Shown here piece by piece: positions 1-7,325 of a stretch of 14,123 nt of DNA. This DNA is from Chromatiaceae bacterium. GTDB lineage: Bacteria > Pseudomonadota > Gammaproteobacteria > Chromatiales > Chromatiaceae. The notes under the pieces were generated by a model. That model had not been told where the DNA came from. It ran no database searches and was given only the letters and a program-made list of their open reading frames with translations. The position numbers were made by a program, and so were the translations under genes. How positions within the stretch are numbered: the stretch's first letter is position 1; the number at the start of each line of letters is the position of its first letter. The stretch is from contig JAFGTZ010000319.1 of NCBI GenBank assembly GCA_016938795.1, positions 1 through 14,123 of the forward strand. The letters are read 5' to 3'.

Positions 1-87
1 CTGATCGGCGGTCGGCTCAGGATCGAGAAACCGCCCAAGGGTAAAGGCACGCAAGTACGATGCATGATTCCGGCATCAGGCGTCTAG
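1..87 (+). CDS. Sensor histidine kinase, 3' end only
   Basis: Frame 1 is open from the window edge to a TAG at 85-87 and encodes the last 28 residues of a protein. These residues contain GGRLRIE followed by GKGTQVRCMIP. This matches the end of a histidine-kinase ATPase domain (HATPase_c), where a glycine-rich G2 box (GKGT) closes over ATP and a final beta strand ends in a hydrophobic-Pro pair. The N-terminal sensor and the His-bearing domain lie outside the window, so the signal and the partner regulator cannot be named. The stop codon sits inside a short inverted repeat (82-96), and the dif-like site begins 30 bases downstream. The call rests on a short fragment and is moderate. Confidence 0.6.
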   Translation: MIGGRLRIEKPPKGKGTQVRCMIPASGV

Positions 88-96
88 CCACTAGAC
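82..96. repeat. Short perfect inverted repeat at end of kinase gene
   Basis: GTCTAG and CTAGAC form a perfect 6-bp inverted repeat around CCA, and the left arm contains the kinase stop codon. No T-run follows, so it is a weak terminator candidate at best. It could equally be a chance palindrome or a protein-binding site next to the dif-like sequence. Confidence 0.3.
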
Positions 97-117
97 ACGA
101 GTGACCACTCATCCATA

Positions 118-145
118 ACTTTACATAATATACATTATGCGAAAC
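118..145 (-). other. dif: Chromosomal dif site (XerC/XerD recombination site)
   Basis: Read on the minus strand, this 28-mer has a XerC-type arm GTTTCGCATAA (145-135), a central region TGTATA (134-129) and a XerD-type arm TTATGTAAAGT (128-118). Against E. coli dif (arms GGTGCGCATAA and TTATGTTAAAT around TGTATA) I count 24 of 28 identities. The centre is identical, as are all the inner arm bases next to it. Known role: XerC and XerD resolve chromosome dimers here under FtsK control at the replication terminus. The site lies in an AT-rich gene-free stretch between the kinase fragment and the L,D-transpeptidase gene. The three KOPS octamers in the window all point toward it. An integrated dif-using element could also carry such a site, but the surrounding genes look like ordinary chromosomal genes. 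Confidence 0.85.
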
Positions 146-289
146 TAAAGATGCCTCTCTTTTTGTCTTGTTGCGCTCGTGACTGTTAGATTAACGCGAC
201 AAGGATGTTCTTTAAGCATCATCGCGTTATCCTAGCGCCATTGAAAAATCGCAACACCAAGACATGCTCGCAACACACGGGAACTAACC

Positions 290-1441
290 ATGATGAGATT
301 GAGTTGCCGCTCCCAGTCATTGCGCCTTTTGCGCGCCTCGCTTCCCCTTGCCCTGGGACTGGGGCTCACGGCCTGCGCGAGCATCGACACAGACTCCAAC
401 CCCCAAGCGCCAGCTGAAAACCCCACGCCCACCGTTGCACCCAGTGCTGGCGCGGCGCCCATTCTGCCCGGCGAGCCGAAGCTCTATGTGCTGCCAGACG
501 AAAACCGCGCGATCACGCGCATTGTCGTGGATACCGATATGCAGCAGGCACGCTTTTACGATGGCAGCGAGGAAATCGGCTGGACCACGGTGGCCACGGG
601 AGTATCGAGCTACCCAACCCCGACCGGCGAGTTCAGGGTAATCGAGAAGGTTGAGAACAAGCGCTCGAACCTCTACGGCAAGGTGTATGGCAAGGGCGGC
701 AAGCTTGTCAACGCCAACGCCCGTGTCGGACGCGACCCCATTCCCGATGGCGGACGCTTCGAAGGCGCGCGCATGCCCTATTTTCTGCGTCTGACCAACG
801 ATGGCATCGGTCTGCATGCGGGGCCCATTCCGCGTCCTGGGCGTCCGGCCTCGCATGGCTGCATTCGGGTTCCGGCCAAGGTTGCGCCGCGCATGTTCGA
901 GCAGATCGCGCTCGGTACAGCCGTCAGCATTGAAGGCGTGGGGCCAAGCTATGAGCGTTATCTCGCGCAGCAGCGCGCGGCGGCGGCTCGCCGCGCGGCG
1001 GAGCGGCGGCGCCAGGAGGAGCTGGCCAAGGTTGAGGCAACAGCACCTGAAGCACCCTCTTCCGAGCCTGCCTTGGCCTCTGCGGCGTCCGAGAGTCAAT
1101 CCACGGCCTCATCTCCCTCTGGCTCGGACGGACCCGCCGCCTCCCAACCCGAAACAACGCCAGACACCGAGACGCCATCCTCACGTCTCTCTTCGCCCGA
1201 GTTGCCTCCAGCTGAGCCCGATCCGGATGCGCCGCCACCCGTCGAGTCGCCCTTGACTGGTGCAGCCTCTGTCCCGGAGCACAACGAATCCGTGCCTGCA
1301 CCGGGCCCAAGCCTCGATCAGCCGTCTCTCGCGGCGCCTCTCAGCGGCACTTCGGAACCGCCAGAACCGGCGGCAGAACCCTTTGATAGCGCACCAGACA
1401 TACCAGCCACTGGCCTGAATGCGGAGGTCCGCGCGGAATGA
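290..1441 (+). CDS. L,D-transpeptidase (YkuD family) lipoprotein with long Pro/Ser-rich tail
   Basis: The predicted 383-residue protein starts with a lipoprotein signal. Basic residues are followed by a hydrophobic stretch ending in the lipobox LTAC, with Cys29 as the acylation site. Ala and Ser follow it, so outer-membrane sorting is expected. A YkuD catalytic domain spans roughly residues 65-215. It carries His176 and the motif SHGCIR, with Cys191 as nucleophile, as in enzymes that cross-link peptidoglycan or attach proteins to it through L,D bonds. An Ala/Arg-rich, probably helical stretch (about 226-250) leads into a tail of more than 120 residues rich in Pro, Ser, Glu and Ala. That tail is disordered in appearance and unusually long for the family. 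Two ATGs are adjacent (290 and 293) and CGGGAA lies just upstream. The stop overlaps the next start as ATGA, which implies translational coupling. Confidence 0.88.
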   Translation: MMRLSCRSQSLRLLRASLPLALGLGLTACASIDTDSNPQAPAENPTPTVAPSAGAAPILPGEPKLYVLPDENRAITRIVVDTDMQQARFYDGSEEIGWTTVATGVSSYPTPTGEFRVIEKVENKRSNLYGKVYGKGGKLVNANARVGRDPIPDGGRFEGARMPYFLRLTNDGIGLHAGPIPRPGRPASHGCIRVPAKVAPRMFEQIALGTAVSIEGVGPSYERYLAQQRAAAARRAAERRRQEELAKVEATAPEAPSSEPALASAASESQSTASSPSGSDGPAASQPETTPDTETPSSRLSSPELPPAEPDPDAPPPVESPLTGAASVPEHNESVPAPGPSLDQPSLAAPLSGTSEPPEPAAEPFDSAPDIPATGLNAEVRAE

Positions 1442-2580
1442 AGACGGCAGAGTTCGCACTCGACCCCGATCTTTGTCATCTCAATCATGCCGCCATTGGT
1501 CCCTGGCCGCTGCGCACGGTTCGGGCTGTGGAGGCCTTTGCGCGCGAGAATGGCGCCCTCGGCTCCCTGCACTATCCGGCTTGGCTTGAGGTCGAGCAGC
1601 GTCTGCGCGAGCGCCTGGCGCGTCTGCTAGGTGCGGATTCTGCAGACGAGATTGCGCTGGTCAAGAGTACCTCCGAGGGACTCTCTGTCATCGCCCAGGG
1701 GCTGCCCTGGGCGGCGGGCGATAATGTGGTGGGCATTGCGCAGGAGTTTCCATCCAACCGCATCGTCTGGGAGTCGCTCGCCGAGCGCGGCGTGGAGTGG
1801 CGCGCCCTGGATCTGGAGCACTGCGGAGAGGATCCTGAAACGGCGCTGCTGGCCTGTTGTGACGAGCGTACGCGGCTAGTCGCTGTGAGCTGGGTGCAGT
1901 ACGGGCGCGGTCTGCGGCTCGATCTCGAACATCTGGGCGCGCTGTGTCGGGCACGCGGCATTCTGCTCTGTGTCGATGCCATTCAGGGGCTGGGCGCCCT
2001 GCCCTTCGATCTGGCCCGATGTGGCGCCGATTTCGTGGTGGCCGACGGGCACAAGTGGATGCTGGGACCCGAGGGTGTGGCCCTGCTCTATGTCGCACCC
2101 GCTCAGCGCGAGCGTCTGCAATTGCATGAATTCGGCTGGCGCATGGTGGCCGATCCCGGCAATTTCGAGACACGCCAGTGGCAACCCGCGTCGAACGCGC
2201 GGCGTTTCGAGTGCGGTAGCCCCAACCTGCTTGGCATGCATGCCCTGGAGGCTAGTCTTTCGCTCATCGAGGAGCTTGGCCCCGCCTCGATCCAGACGGC
2301 CATTGCTGAACGCATCGAGCATCTCATTGGCTGGATCGACCGTCAGGGCTTCGAGCTGCTCAGTCCGCCCGCTCCGGCGCGTCGCGCCGGTATCCTCACC
2401 TTCAGGGTTGAGGGCGTTGATCATGAATGGCTCTGGCGCGCGCTCATGGAACAGCGCGTGCTATGCGCCGCACGCGGCGGAGGTATCCGCTTCTCGCCGC
2501 ATTTTCATACCACGCCGGACAGTCTCGACGCAGCGATGAAGCGCCTGATGGAGGCACTGTCGCGTCATGCACATCAATGA
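1438..2580 (+). CDS. Class V aminotransferase (PLP-dependent)
   Basis: The 380-residue product is a fold-type I PLP enzyme of aminotransferase class V, with close to the usual family length. N-terminal LNHAAIGPWP is the substrate-side loop typical of the family. STSEGL near residues 80-85 fits the phosphate-binding turn. Asp180 and Gln183 in VDAIQG contact the PLP ring, and Lys206 in DGHKWMLGPEG is the expected Schiff-base lysine. A C-terminal Arg351 in RFSPHF fits carboxylate binding. The C-terminal active-site cysteine loop of IscS or SufS is not recognisable, so a cysteine desulfurase role is not supported. The substrate is unknown. It starts inside the stop of the L,D-transpeptidase gene (ATGA overlap), so the two are almost certainly cotranslated. 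A role on amino acids or peptides linked to the cell wall is possible but inferred from context only. Confidence 0.88.
   Translation: MKTAEFALDPDLCHLNHAAIGPWPLRTVRAVEAFARENGALGSLHYPAWLEVEQRLRERLARLLGADSADEIALVKSTSEGLSVIAQGLPWAAGDNVVGIAQEFPSNRIVWESLAERGVEWRALDLEHCGEDPETALLACCDERTRLVAVSWVQYGRGLRLDLEHLGALCRARGILLCVDAIQGLGALPFDLARCGADFVVADGHKWMLGPEGVALLYVAPAQRERLQLHEFGWRMVADPGNFETRQWQPASNARRFECGSPNLLGMHALEASLSLIEELGPASIQTAIAERIEHLIGWIDRQGFELLSPPAPARRAGILTFRVEGVDHEWLWRALMEQRVLCAARGGGIRFSPHFHTTPDSLDAAMKRLMEALSRHAHQ
1997..2004 (-). other. KOPS octamer (FtsK-orienting sequence)
   Basis: The minus strand reads GGGCAGGG, a match to the E. coli FtsK-orienting consensus GGGNAGGG. It points leftward to the dif-like site at 118-145. 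It lies inside the aminotransferase gene. Confidence 0.5.
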
Positions 2581-2606
2581 TGCTTCAACTGGAACTCAGG
2601 CCATCT

Positions 2607-2630
2607 AAGGGCTAAGGTGTTGTTACCCTT
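2607..2630 (+). terminator. Weak hairpin after the aminotransferase gene
   Basis: AAGGG-c-TAA pairs with TTA-CCCTT across the loop GGTGTTG, giving eight base pairs with one bulged C. No T-tract follows, so intrinsic termination is doubtful. It lies in the 144-base gap before the cytochrome gene. I see no convincing promoter or FNR-type site in that gap. Confidence 0.3.
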
Positions 2631-2724
2631 GCGCATGACTTGGGCGCACCTTTCGGGTGTCGAGGCGGAATGAAACGCGTGTAAAACGTCCGCAGACATC
2701 CCATTCAGATGAGGTTCACGACAG

Positions 2725-4368
2725 ATGCTCACCAGCAGACGCCTTCAGCTCGTAGGGCTGATGTGGCTCGGCGCGCTCGTCATGACGTCGGCTATGGCGT
2801 CGGCGGCCACCGAATCTCCGACAGTCACGCGCCCTCAGGTTTCAGGGCCGTTGAGCGGTGGAACCGCCGATCACGCCAAGTTCGAGGTGCTCCAACAGGA
2901 TTTCAGCTCAGGCCCGGAGGTCACTCAGGCCTGTCTGAGCTGCCACACCGAAACCGGTGAGCACTTCATGCGCAATATCCACTGGACCTGGGATTATGTG
3001 GATCCGGAGACTGGGCAGCAGCTCGGAAAGCGTTATTTAATCAATAACTTCTGCACCAACTCCCGCGGTAATGAAGGCATGTGCGCCCAGTGTCACGCGG
3101 GCTATGGCTGGAAGGATGAAGACTTCGATTTTCGCGACCAGAGCAAGATTGACTGTCTGGTCTGTCATGACAGCACCGGAACCTATTACAAAACGCCCAA
3201 CAGCGCGGGGCATTCGGCCTGCTCGGTGATGTTCGAAGGTAAGCCGCCCATGGATCTGGGCATGATCGCGCGCAATGTCGCCTTGCCAAGCCGTGCCAAC
3301 TGCGGCACCTGCCACTTTTATGGCGGTGGTGGCGATAACGTCAAGCATGGTGATCTCTCCTCGGCGCTGTCCCAGCCCGGGCACGAACTTGATGTTCACA
3401 TGGACGCGGAGGGACTGAACTTCGCCTGTACCGCCTGCCATATTACCAAGCAGCACATCTGGGCCGGCAGTCGCTACCAGGTCATGTCGCGCGACACCGA
3501 GGGCACCGGAAAACCAGGCGAGCGCCGCGATGTGGCAACCTGTGAGTCCTGTCACGGACTCTCACCTCACCCAAGTGGCTCGCTCCAGGGTTTCAAGCTC
3601 AATACTCATGTTGACAGCATCGCCTGCCAAACCTGCCACATTCCCGAATTCGCGCGCGGCGGTGTGGCCACGGCCATGGACTGGGACTGGCGTACTGCCG
3701 GCAAGACACGCGATGGCGAGGGCTATCACGAACACGGCTATACCCAGGGCAATGGCGAGCATCGCTATACCTACAAGTCCATCAAGGGCGACTTTACCTT
3801 TGATGAAAACGTGACGCCCCTGTATGCCTGGTTCGACGGCCAGATGCGCTATACCACCATCGACACCCGCTTCGATGCCAATCAACAACCCATTGATATC
3901 AATGCGTTCAGCGGTTCACGCGACGATCCCAGCTCGCGCATCTGGCCCTTCAAACGCATGCATACCTGGCAGCCCTATGACATGGGCAACAATACCCTGG
4001 TCTACACCCATCTCTGGGGCGAGGATGATGCGGCCTATTGGGGGAGTTACGACATGGGACGCGCCATCGCCAAAGGCATGGCTGATTTCGGGCTCGATTA
4101 TTCGGGTGAATTCGGCTACGTCGAGACCCTGTCCTGGTGGCCCATCACACACATGGTCGCCCCTAAGGAAGATGCGCTGGCGTGTCGTGATTGTCATGCC
4201 GCTGACGGGCGTCTGGAGGCCGTCGAGGGCATCTACATGCCAGGCCGTGATCGCAGCTTCTGGGTTGATCGTATTGGCCTTTGGGCGGTGGTCGCAACCC
4301 TGCTTGGCATTCTGATCCATGCCGGCATTCGCCGCTTCCTGCTCAAAGACTCTGGAGCGCACCACTAA
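2725..4368 (+). CDS. Octaheme c-type cytochrome, tetrathionate reductase (OTR) family, membrane anchored
   Basis: The 547-residue protein has a Sec signal peptide (RR, hydrophobic core, ASA cleavage region near residue 27), so it acts in the periplasm. Eight CxxCH heme motifs occur at residues 70, 120, 144, 193, 235, 273, 301 and 487. The large gap between the seventh and eighth, and the overall pattern, match the octaheme tetrathionate reductase family. In Shewanella OTR the active-site heme has a Lys ligand. Lys156, just after the third motif (CLVCHDSTGTYYK), is a plausible equivalent but this is inference. No CxxCK motif is present, so it is not an octaheme nitrite reductase of the TvNiR type. 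A hydrophobic segment at about 516-534 followed by basic residues anchors the C terminus in the inner membrane. The start at 2725 has GATGAGG ten bases upstream. Candidate substrates are tetrathionate, nitrite or hydroxylamine; sequence alone does not decide. Confidence 0.88.
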   Translation: MLTSRRLQLVGLMWLGALVMTSAMASAATESPTVTRPQVSGPLSGGTADHAKFEVLQQDFSSGPEVTQACLSCHTETGEHFMRNIHWTWDYVDPETGQQLGKRYLINNFCTNSRGNEGMCAQCHAGYGWKDEDFDFRDQSKIDCLVCHDSTGTYYKTPNSAGHSACSVMFEGKPPMDLGMIARNVALPSRANCGTCHFYGGGGDNVKHGDLSSALSQPGHELDVHMDAEGLNFACTACHITKQHIWAGSRYQVMSRDTEGTGKPGERRDVATCESCHGLSPHPSGSLQGFKLNTHVDSIACQTCHIPEFARGGVATAMDWDWRTAGKTRDGEGYHEHGYTQGNGEHRYTYKSIKGDFTFDENVTPLYAWFDGQMRYTTIDTRFDANQQPIDINAFSGSRDDPSSRIWPFKRMHTWQPYDMGNNTLVYTHLWGEDDAAYWGSYDMGRAIAKGMADFGLDYSGEFGYVETLSWWPITHMVAPKEDALACRDCHAADGRLEAVEGIYMPGRDRSFWVDRIGLWAVVATLLGILIHAGIRRFLLKDSGAHH

Positions 4369-5021
4369 TGACTGTACGCAAGGTTCTAATTTTTGGTCGA
4401 TTCGAGCGTTTTTGGCACTGGAGTCAGATGGTGCTGATCATAGTGCTCATGTTCAGCGGCTTTGGGCTGCATGGCTTCCACGCCCTGCTCGATTTCGAGC
4501 TGGCGGTTGCCCTGCATACCTATGCGGCGCTCGCGCTGCTGGTTCTCTGGCTCTTCAGTGTCTTCTGGCTTTTCACCACCGAGACCTGGCGCCATTTTCT
4601 GCCTACCGGGCGCGGCCTCTGGCAGGTCTTGCGTTTTTACACCTACGGCATCTTCAGGGGCGAGCGTCACCCCTATCGCAAGGCCTTCTGGCGCAAGCAC
4701 AATCCGCTTCAGGCGTTGGCCTACCTGATGCTCAAGGTGGTGCTCTTTCCCTTGATCTGGATTACCGGGCTGCTCTATCTCTTTTATTTTCTCTGGCGCG
4801 ATCTGCCGCACGCCAGCGATCTGCTCTTCGCGGTCGCAGTTGTCCATACCGGGGCGGCCTTTGCCATTCTGGCCTTTGTGTTCATCCACGTTTATATGCT
4901 CACCACCGGGCATTCCTTCGCCGAGCATGTTGCCCCCATGATGACGGGATTTGACGAGGTCGAACTGACGCCGGAGGAAGAGGCTTATCTGGAGAAGGAT
5001 CAGCCGGCAATGATTCGCTGA
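4368..5021 (+). CDS. Membrane cytochrome b (Ni-Fe hydrogenase/b561-type di-heme), partner of the octaheme cytochrome
   Basis: The chosen start ATG (4368) overlaps the TAA stop of the octaheme gene by one base (TAATG), giving 217 residues. An in-frame start at 4281 would add 29 unrelated residues inside the upstream gene. Hydrophobic segments near residues 20-40, 46-68, 130-145 and 153-178 fit a four-helix cytochrome b. Likely heme ligands are His17 in FERFWHWSQ, His50 in ALHTYAA, and His160 and His174 spaced by 14 in one helix, as in the hydrogenase/formate dehydrogenase cytochrome b group. The C-terminal tail is acidic and predicted cytoplasmic. Inferred role: quinol or quinone exchange with the adjacent periplasmic octaheme cytochrome. 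The electron direction (reductase or oxidase) is not determined by the sequence. Confidence 0.87.
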   Translation: MTVRKVLIFGRFERFWHWSQMVLIIVLMFSGFGLHGFHALLDFELAVALHTYAALALLVLWLFSVFWLFTTETWRHFLPTGRGLWQVLRFYTYGIFRGERHPYRKAFWRKHNPLQALAYLMLKVVLFPLIWITGLLYLFYFLWRDLPHASDLLFAVAVVHTGAAFAILAFVFIHVYMLTTGHSFAEHVAPMMTGFDEVELTPEEEAYLEKDQPAMIR

Positions 5022-5025
5022 GCGT

Positions 5026-5060
5026 GGCAGGCGCCCTGAGGTGATGACTCAGGGCGTGCC
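5026..5060. terminator. Hairpin between convergent genes (candidate bidirectional terminator)
   Basis: CGCCCTGAG (5032-5040) pairs perfectly with CTCAGGGCG (5048-5056) around a 7-base loop. GGCA (5026-5029) and TGCC (5057-5060) extend the stem across a two-base bulge. It sits in the 43-base gap between the cytochrome b and ihfB stops. No T-run follows on either strand, so the termination strength is uncertain. Confidence 0.6.
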
Positions 5061-5064
5061 TCGA

Positions 5065-5445
5065 TTAGCCCGTGGCCGATGTGGGCTCATGTGGATGCGT
5101 TTGAATCCGCTCATCTCGCGACGCATCATGGCGCAACATCTCGGCGTCATTGGCGCCATTCTGGAATGCCTGATTCACGCGGTCGCGCAGCTCCTTGCCT
5201 GGCTTGAAGTGCGGAACATGTTTACCCGCAAGCGCCACCGCATCGCCCGTTTTGGGGTTACGTCCGATGCGTGGCGGACGGTAATGCAGCGAAAAGCTCC
5301 CGAAGCCGCGGATTTCGATCCGCTCGCCGGACGCGAGCGCACCGCTCATGCGCTCAAGAATCTTACGAACCGCCTCATCGACATCCTTATAGGCCAGATG
5401 ATCCTGCTCGGCGGCCAGAATGTCGATCAGCTCGGATTTCGTCAT
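5065..5445 (-). CDS. ihfB: Integration host factor subunit beta, with C-terminal extension
   Basis: The product is a 126-residue HU/IHF-family DNA-bending protein. It closely follows E. coli IHF beta: MTKSELI at the start, ERIEIRGFGSFSLHYR at residues 41-56, GRNPKTG at 61-67 with the intercalating Pro64, and HFKPGKELRDRVN near 79-91. IHF alpha/beta heterodimers bend DNA in transcription, replication and site-specific recombination. The usual beta subunit is about 94-100 residues. Here about 30 extra residues follow the conserved end, rich in Asp, Arg, His and Thr, with no family similarity I recognise. The start has CAGGAG ten bases upstream. It lies 71 bases after rpsA on the same strand, which is the standard proteobacterial order. 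Confidence 0.97.
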   Translation of the reverse strand: MTKSELIDILAAEQDHLAYKDVDEAVRKILERMSGALASGERIEIRGFGSFSLHYRPPRIGRNPKTGDAVALAGKHVPHFKPGKELRDRVNQAFQNGANDAEMLRHDASRDERIQTHPHEPTSATG

Positions 5446-5470
5446 TAGTATCGACTCCTGGAAACAGAGA

Positions 5471-5489
5471 CGGGGCCGCGAGGGCCCCG
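5471..5489 (-). terminator. GC-rich hairpin between rpsA and ihfB
   Basis: Read on the minus strand, CGGGGCC and GGCCCCG form a perfect 7-bp stem around CTCGC, followed by TCTCTGTTTCC. The run downstream is T-rich but broken. This suggests partial termination or RNA 3'-end protection after rpsA, with some readthrough into ihfB. Confidence 0.5.
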
Positions 5490-5516
5490 CCGTCTACAAA
5501 TGGTTCGGGGCTTGGA

Positions 5517-7199
5517 TCAGCCGTTACGCTGAGCCTCTTCCATTTGCTCCTTGAGAATGTCGCCGAGAGTTGCGGTGCCGCTGGCGGCATCGCGCGAATA
5601 GCCCTTGATCGCGGCCTGTTCGTCCTCGGCATCCTTCGCCTTCATGGAGAGCGACAGGGTGCGGTTCTTGCGATCAACACCGAGGAACTTGGCCTCGATC
5701 TCTTCACCGGCCTTGAGCACGGTGCGCGCGTCCTCGACACGGTCACGCGAGATTTCGGAGGCGCGCAGATAACCCTCCACCCCATCGGCGAGCGCCACGG
5801 TCGCGCCCTTGGCATCGACCTCGGTGATGGTGCCAGTGATAATGCTGCCCTTCTCGTGCAGACCGACGAAGCTGGAGAAGGGATCCTTGTCGAGCTGCTT
5901 GACGCCGAGCGAGATGCGCTCGCGCTCGGGATCGACCGAGAGCACCACGGTTTCGAGCTCGTCGCCCTTCTTGTAGCGACGCAGGGCGTTTTCGCCGGAC
6001 TCATCCCAGGAGATGTCGGAGAGATGCACCAGACCGTCGATGCCGCCGTCGAGACCGATGAAGATGCCGAAATCGGTGATCGACTTGATCTTGCCGGTGA
6101 CGTGATCGCCCTTCTTGTGGTTGGCAGCGAACTCGTCCCAGGGATTCATGGCGCACTGCTTGATGCCGAGCGAGATGCGGCGACGCTCCTCGTCGATGTC
6201 GAGCACCATGACCTCGACCTCGTCGCCCAGGCTGACGACCTTGGAGGGATGGATGTTCTTGTTGGTCCAGTCCATCTCGGAGACATGCACCAGACCCTCG
6301 ACGCCCTCTTCGATCTCGACGAAGCAGCCGTAATCGGCAATGTTCGTGACCTTGCCGAAGACGCGGGTGCCCTCGGGGTAACGACGCGAGATGTTGACCC
6401 AGGGATCCTCGCCCATCTGCTTGAGGCCGAGCGAGACGCGTTGACGCTCGCGGTCGAACTTGAGCACCTTGACGTTGATCTCGTCGCCAATTTCGACCAC
6501 TTCGGAGGGATGCTTGACGCGGCGCCAGGCCATGTCGGTGATGTGCAGCAGGCCGTCGATGCCGCCCAGATCGAGGAAGGCGCCGTAGTCGGTGAGGTTC
6601 TTGACCACACCCTTGACTTCCATGCCCTCTTCCAGGTTCTTCAGCAGCTGCTCGCGCTCGGCGCTGTACTCTTCCTCGACCACGGCGCGGCGCGAGACCA
6701 CGACGTTGTTGCGCTTACGGTCGAGCTTGATGACCTTGAACTCTTGCTCCTTGCCTTCGAGATAGGTGGTGTCGCGCACCGGGCGCACATCGACCAGGGA
6801 GCCCGGCAGGAAGGCGCGCACCGTGCCCAGATCCACCGTGAAGCCGCCCTTGACCTTGCCGTTGATGAGGCCCTTGACGGTTTCGGCGTTCTCGAAGGCC
6901 TTCTCAAGATAATCCCAGGCCGCGAAACGCTTTGCCTTCTCGCGCGAGAGGCGGGTGACGCCGAAACCGTCTTCGACGGCATCCAGTGCGACCTCAACCT
7001 CGTCTCCGACGGCGACTTCAAGTTCACCCTCGGCGCTGATGAACTGGATGCGCGGAATGACGCCCTCGGATTTCAGGCCCGCATTGACCACCACGTTATC
7101 CGAGGTGATGGCAATGACGGTGCCAACGACAATGGTGCCCGGCTGGAGCTGGGTGGTATGGAGACTTTGTTCAAAAAGTTCGGCAAAGCTTTCGGTCAT
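5517..7199 (-). CDS. rpsA: 30S ribosomal protein S1
   Basis: The 560-residue product has six S1 (OB-fold) RNA-binding repeats, close to the 557 residues of E. coli S1. The first two repeats (to about residue 170) bind the ribosome. Repeats 3-6 carry the typical pattern GxVxxxxxYGxFV...GLxHxSDM/EM, as in GVVKNLTDYGAFLDLGGIDG and GKVTNIADYGCFVEIEEGV. S1 melts and captures mRNA at initiation. The start was set at the ATG at 7199 (MTESFAELFEQSL, matching E. coli MTESFAQLFEESL). A TTG nine bases further upstream is open but has worse ribosome-binding spacing. No strong Shine-Dalgarno is seen, which is usual for rpsA, a gene known to control its own translation. It lies between cmk and ihfB. Confidence 0.97.
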   Translation of the reverse strand: MTESFAELFEQSLHTTQLQPGTIVVGTVIAITSDNVVVNAGLKSEGVIPRIQFISAEGELEVAVGDEVEVALDAVEDGFGVTRLSREKAKRFAAWDYLEKAFENAETVKGLINGKVKGGFTVDLGTVRAFLPGSLVDVRPVRDTTYLEGKEQEFKVIKLDRKRNNVVVSRRAVVEEEYSAEREQLLKNLEEGMEVKGVVKNLTDYGAFLDLGGIDGLLHITDMAWRRVKHPSEVVEIGDEINVKVLKFDRERQRVSLGLKQMGEDPWVNISRRYPEGTRVFGKVTNIADYGCFVEIEEGVEGLVHVSEMDWTNKNIHPSKVVSLGDEVEVMVLDIDEERRRISLGIKQCAMNPWDEFAANHKKGDHVTGKIKSITDFGIFIGLDGGIDGLVHLSDISWDESGENALRRYKKGDELETVVLSVDPERERISLGVKQLDKDPFSSFVGLHEKGSIITGTITEVDAKGATVALADGVEGYLRASEISRDRVEDARTVLKAGEEIEAKFLGVDRKNRTLSLSMKAKDAEDEQAAIKGYSRDAASGTATLGDILKEQMEEAQRNG

Positions 7200-7261
7200 G
7201 AGATCCAATTATCCTGAGAACGGCGCGCGAACCGCCCCATCCGGAGCGGAGGGTGATGAAT

Positions 7262-7295
7262 GAAATGATAAAGGCCGGCGCCTTCCGCGCCGACC
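7262..7295 (-). terminator. Hairpin with T-tract between cmk and rpsA
   Basis: On the minus strand, CGGCGC and GCGCCG pair around GGAAG. A mismatch and GG/CC extend the stem, and TTTATCATTTC follows at once. This looks like an intrinsic terminator or attenuator in the 126-base cmk-rpsA gap. It would allow rpsA to be expressed mainly from its own promoter, which would lie between here and 7199. Confidence 0.55.
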
Positions 7296-7325
7296 CCAGC
7301 CCAAGCCGACCTTAAACGCCGGCAA

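Noticed and set aside
101..113. matS-like site near the dif site
   Set aside because: GTGACC is present, but the second half GTCAC of the matS consensus is missing here, and I found no full match elsewhere in the window.
151..189. Tiny 12-codon frame downstream of the dif-like site
   Set aside because: There is no ribosome-binding site and no conserved feature; it is expected by chance.
1438..2580. Cysteine desulfurase (IscS/SufS) assignment
   Set aside because: The C-terminal active-site cysteine loop is not recognisable, although PLP residues are intact. Only the broader class V call is supported.
4281..4367. Longer cytochrome b start inside the octaheme gene
   Set aside because: The extra 29 residues are the wrong-frame reading of the octaheme anchor. 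The ATG overlapping the stop gives the normal N terminus.
2725..4368. Octaheme nitrite reductase or NrfA-like assignment
   Set aside because: All eight heme motifs are CxxCH. The CxxCK active-site heme typical of those enzymes is absent.
7200..7208. TTG start three codons upstream of rpsA
   Set aside because: The ATG at 7199 matches the E. coli S1 N terminus (MTESFA). The TTG has only three bases between it and the AGGA upstream.
5271..7217. 648-codon open frame on the plus strand opposite rpsA
   Set aside because: It is antisense to a certain S1 gene. It is rich in Asp, Leu, Ala and His, as expected from the complement of a Glu/Lys/Val-rich GC-biased gene, and shows no domain pattern.
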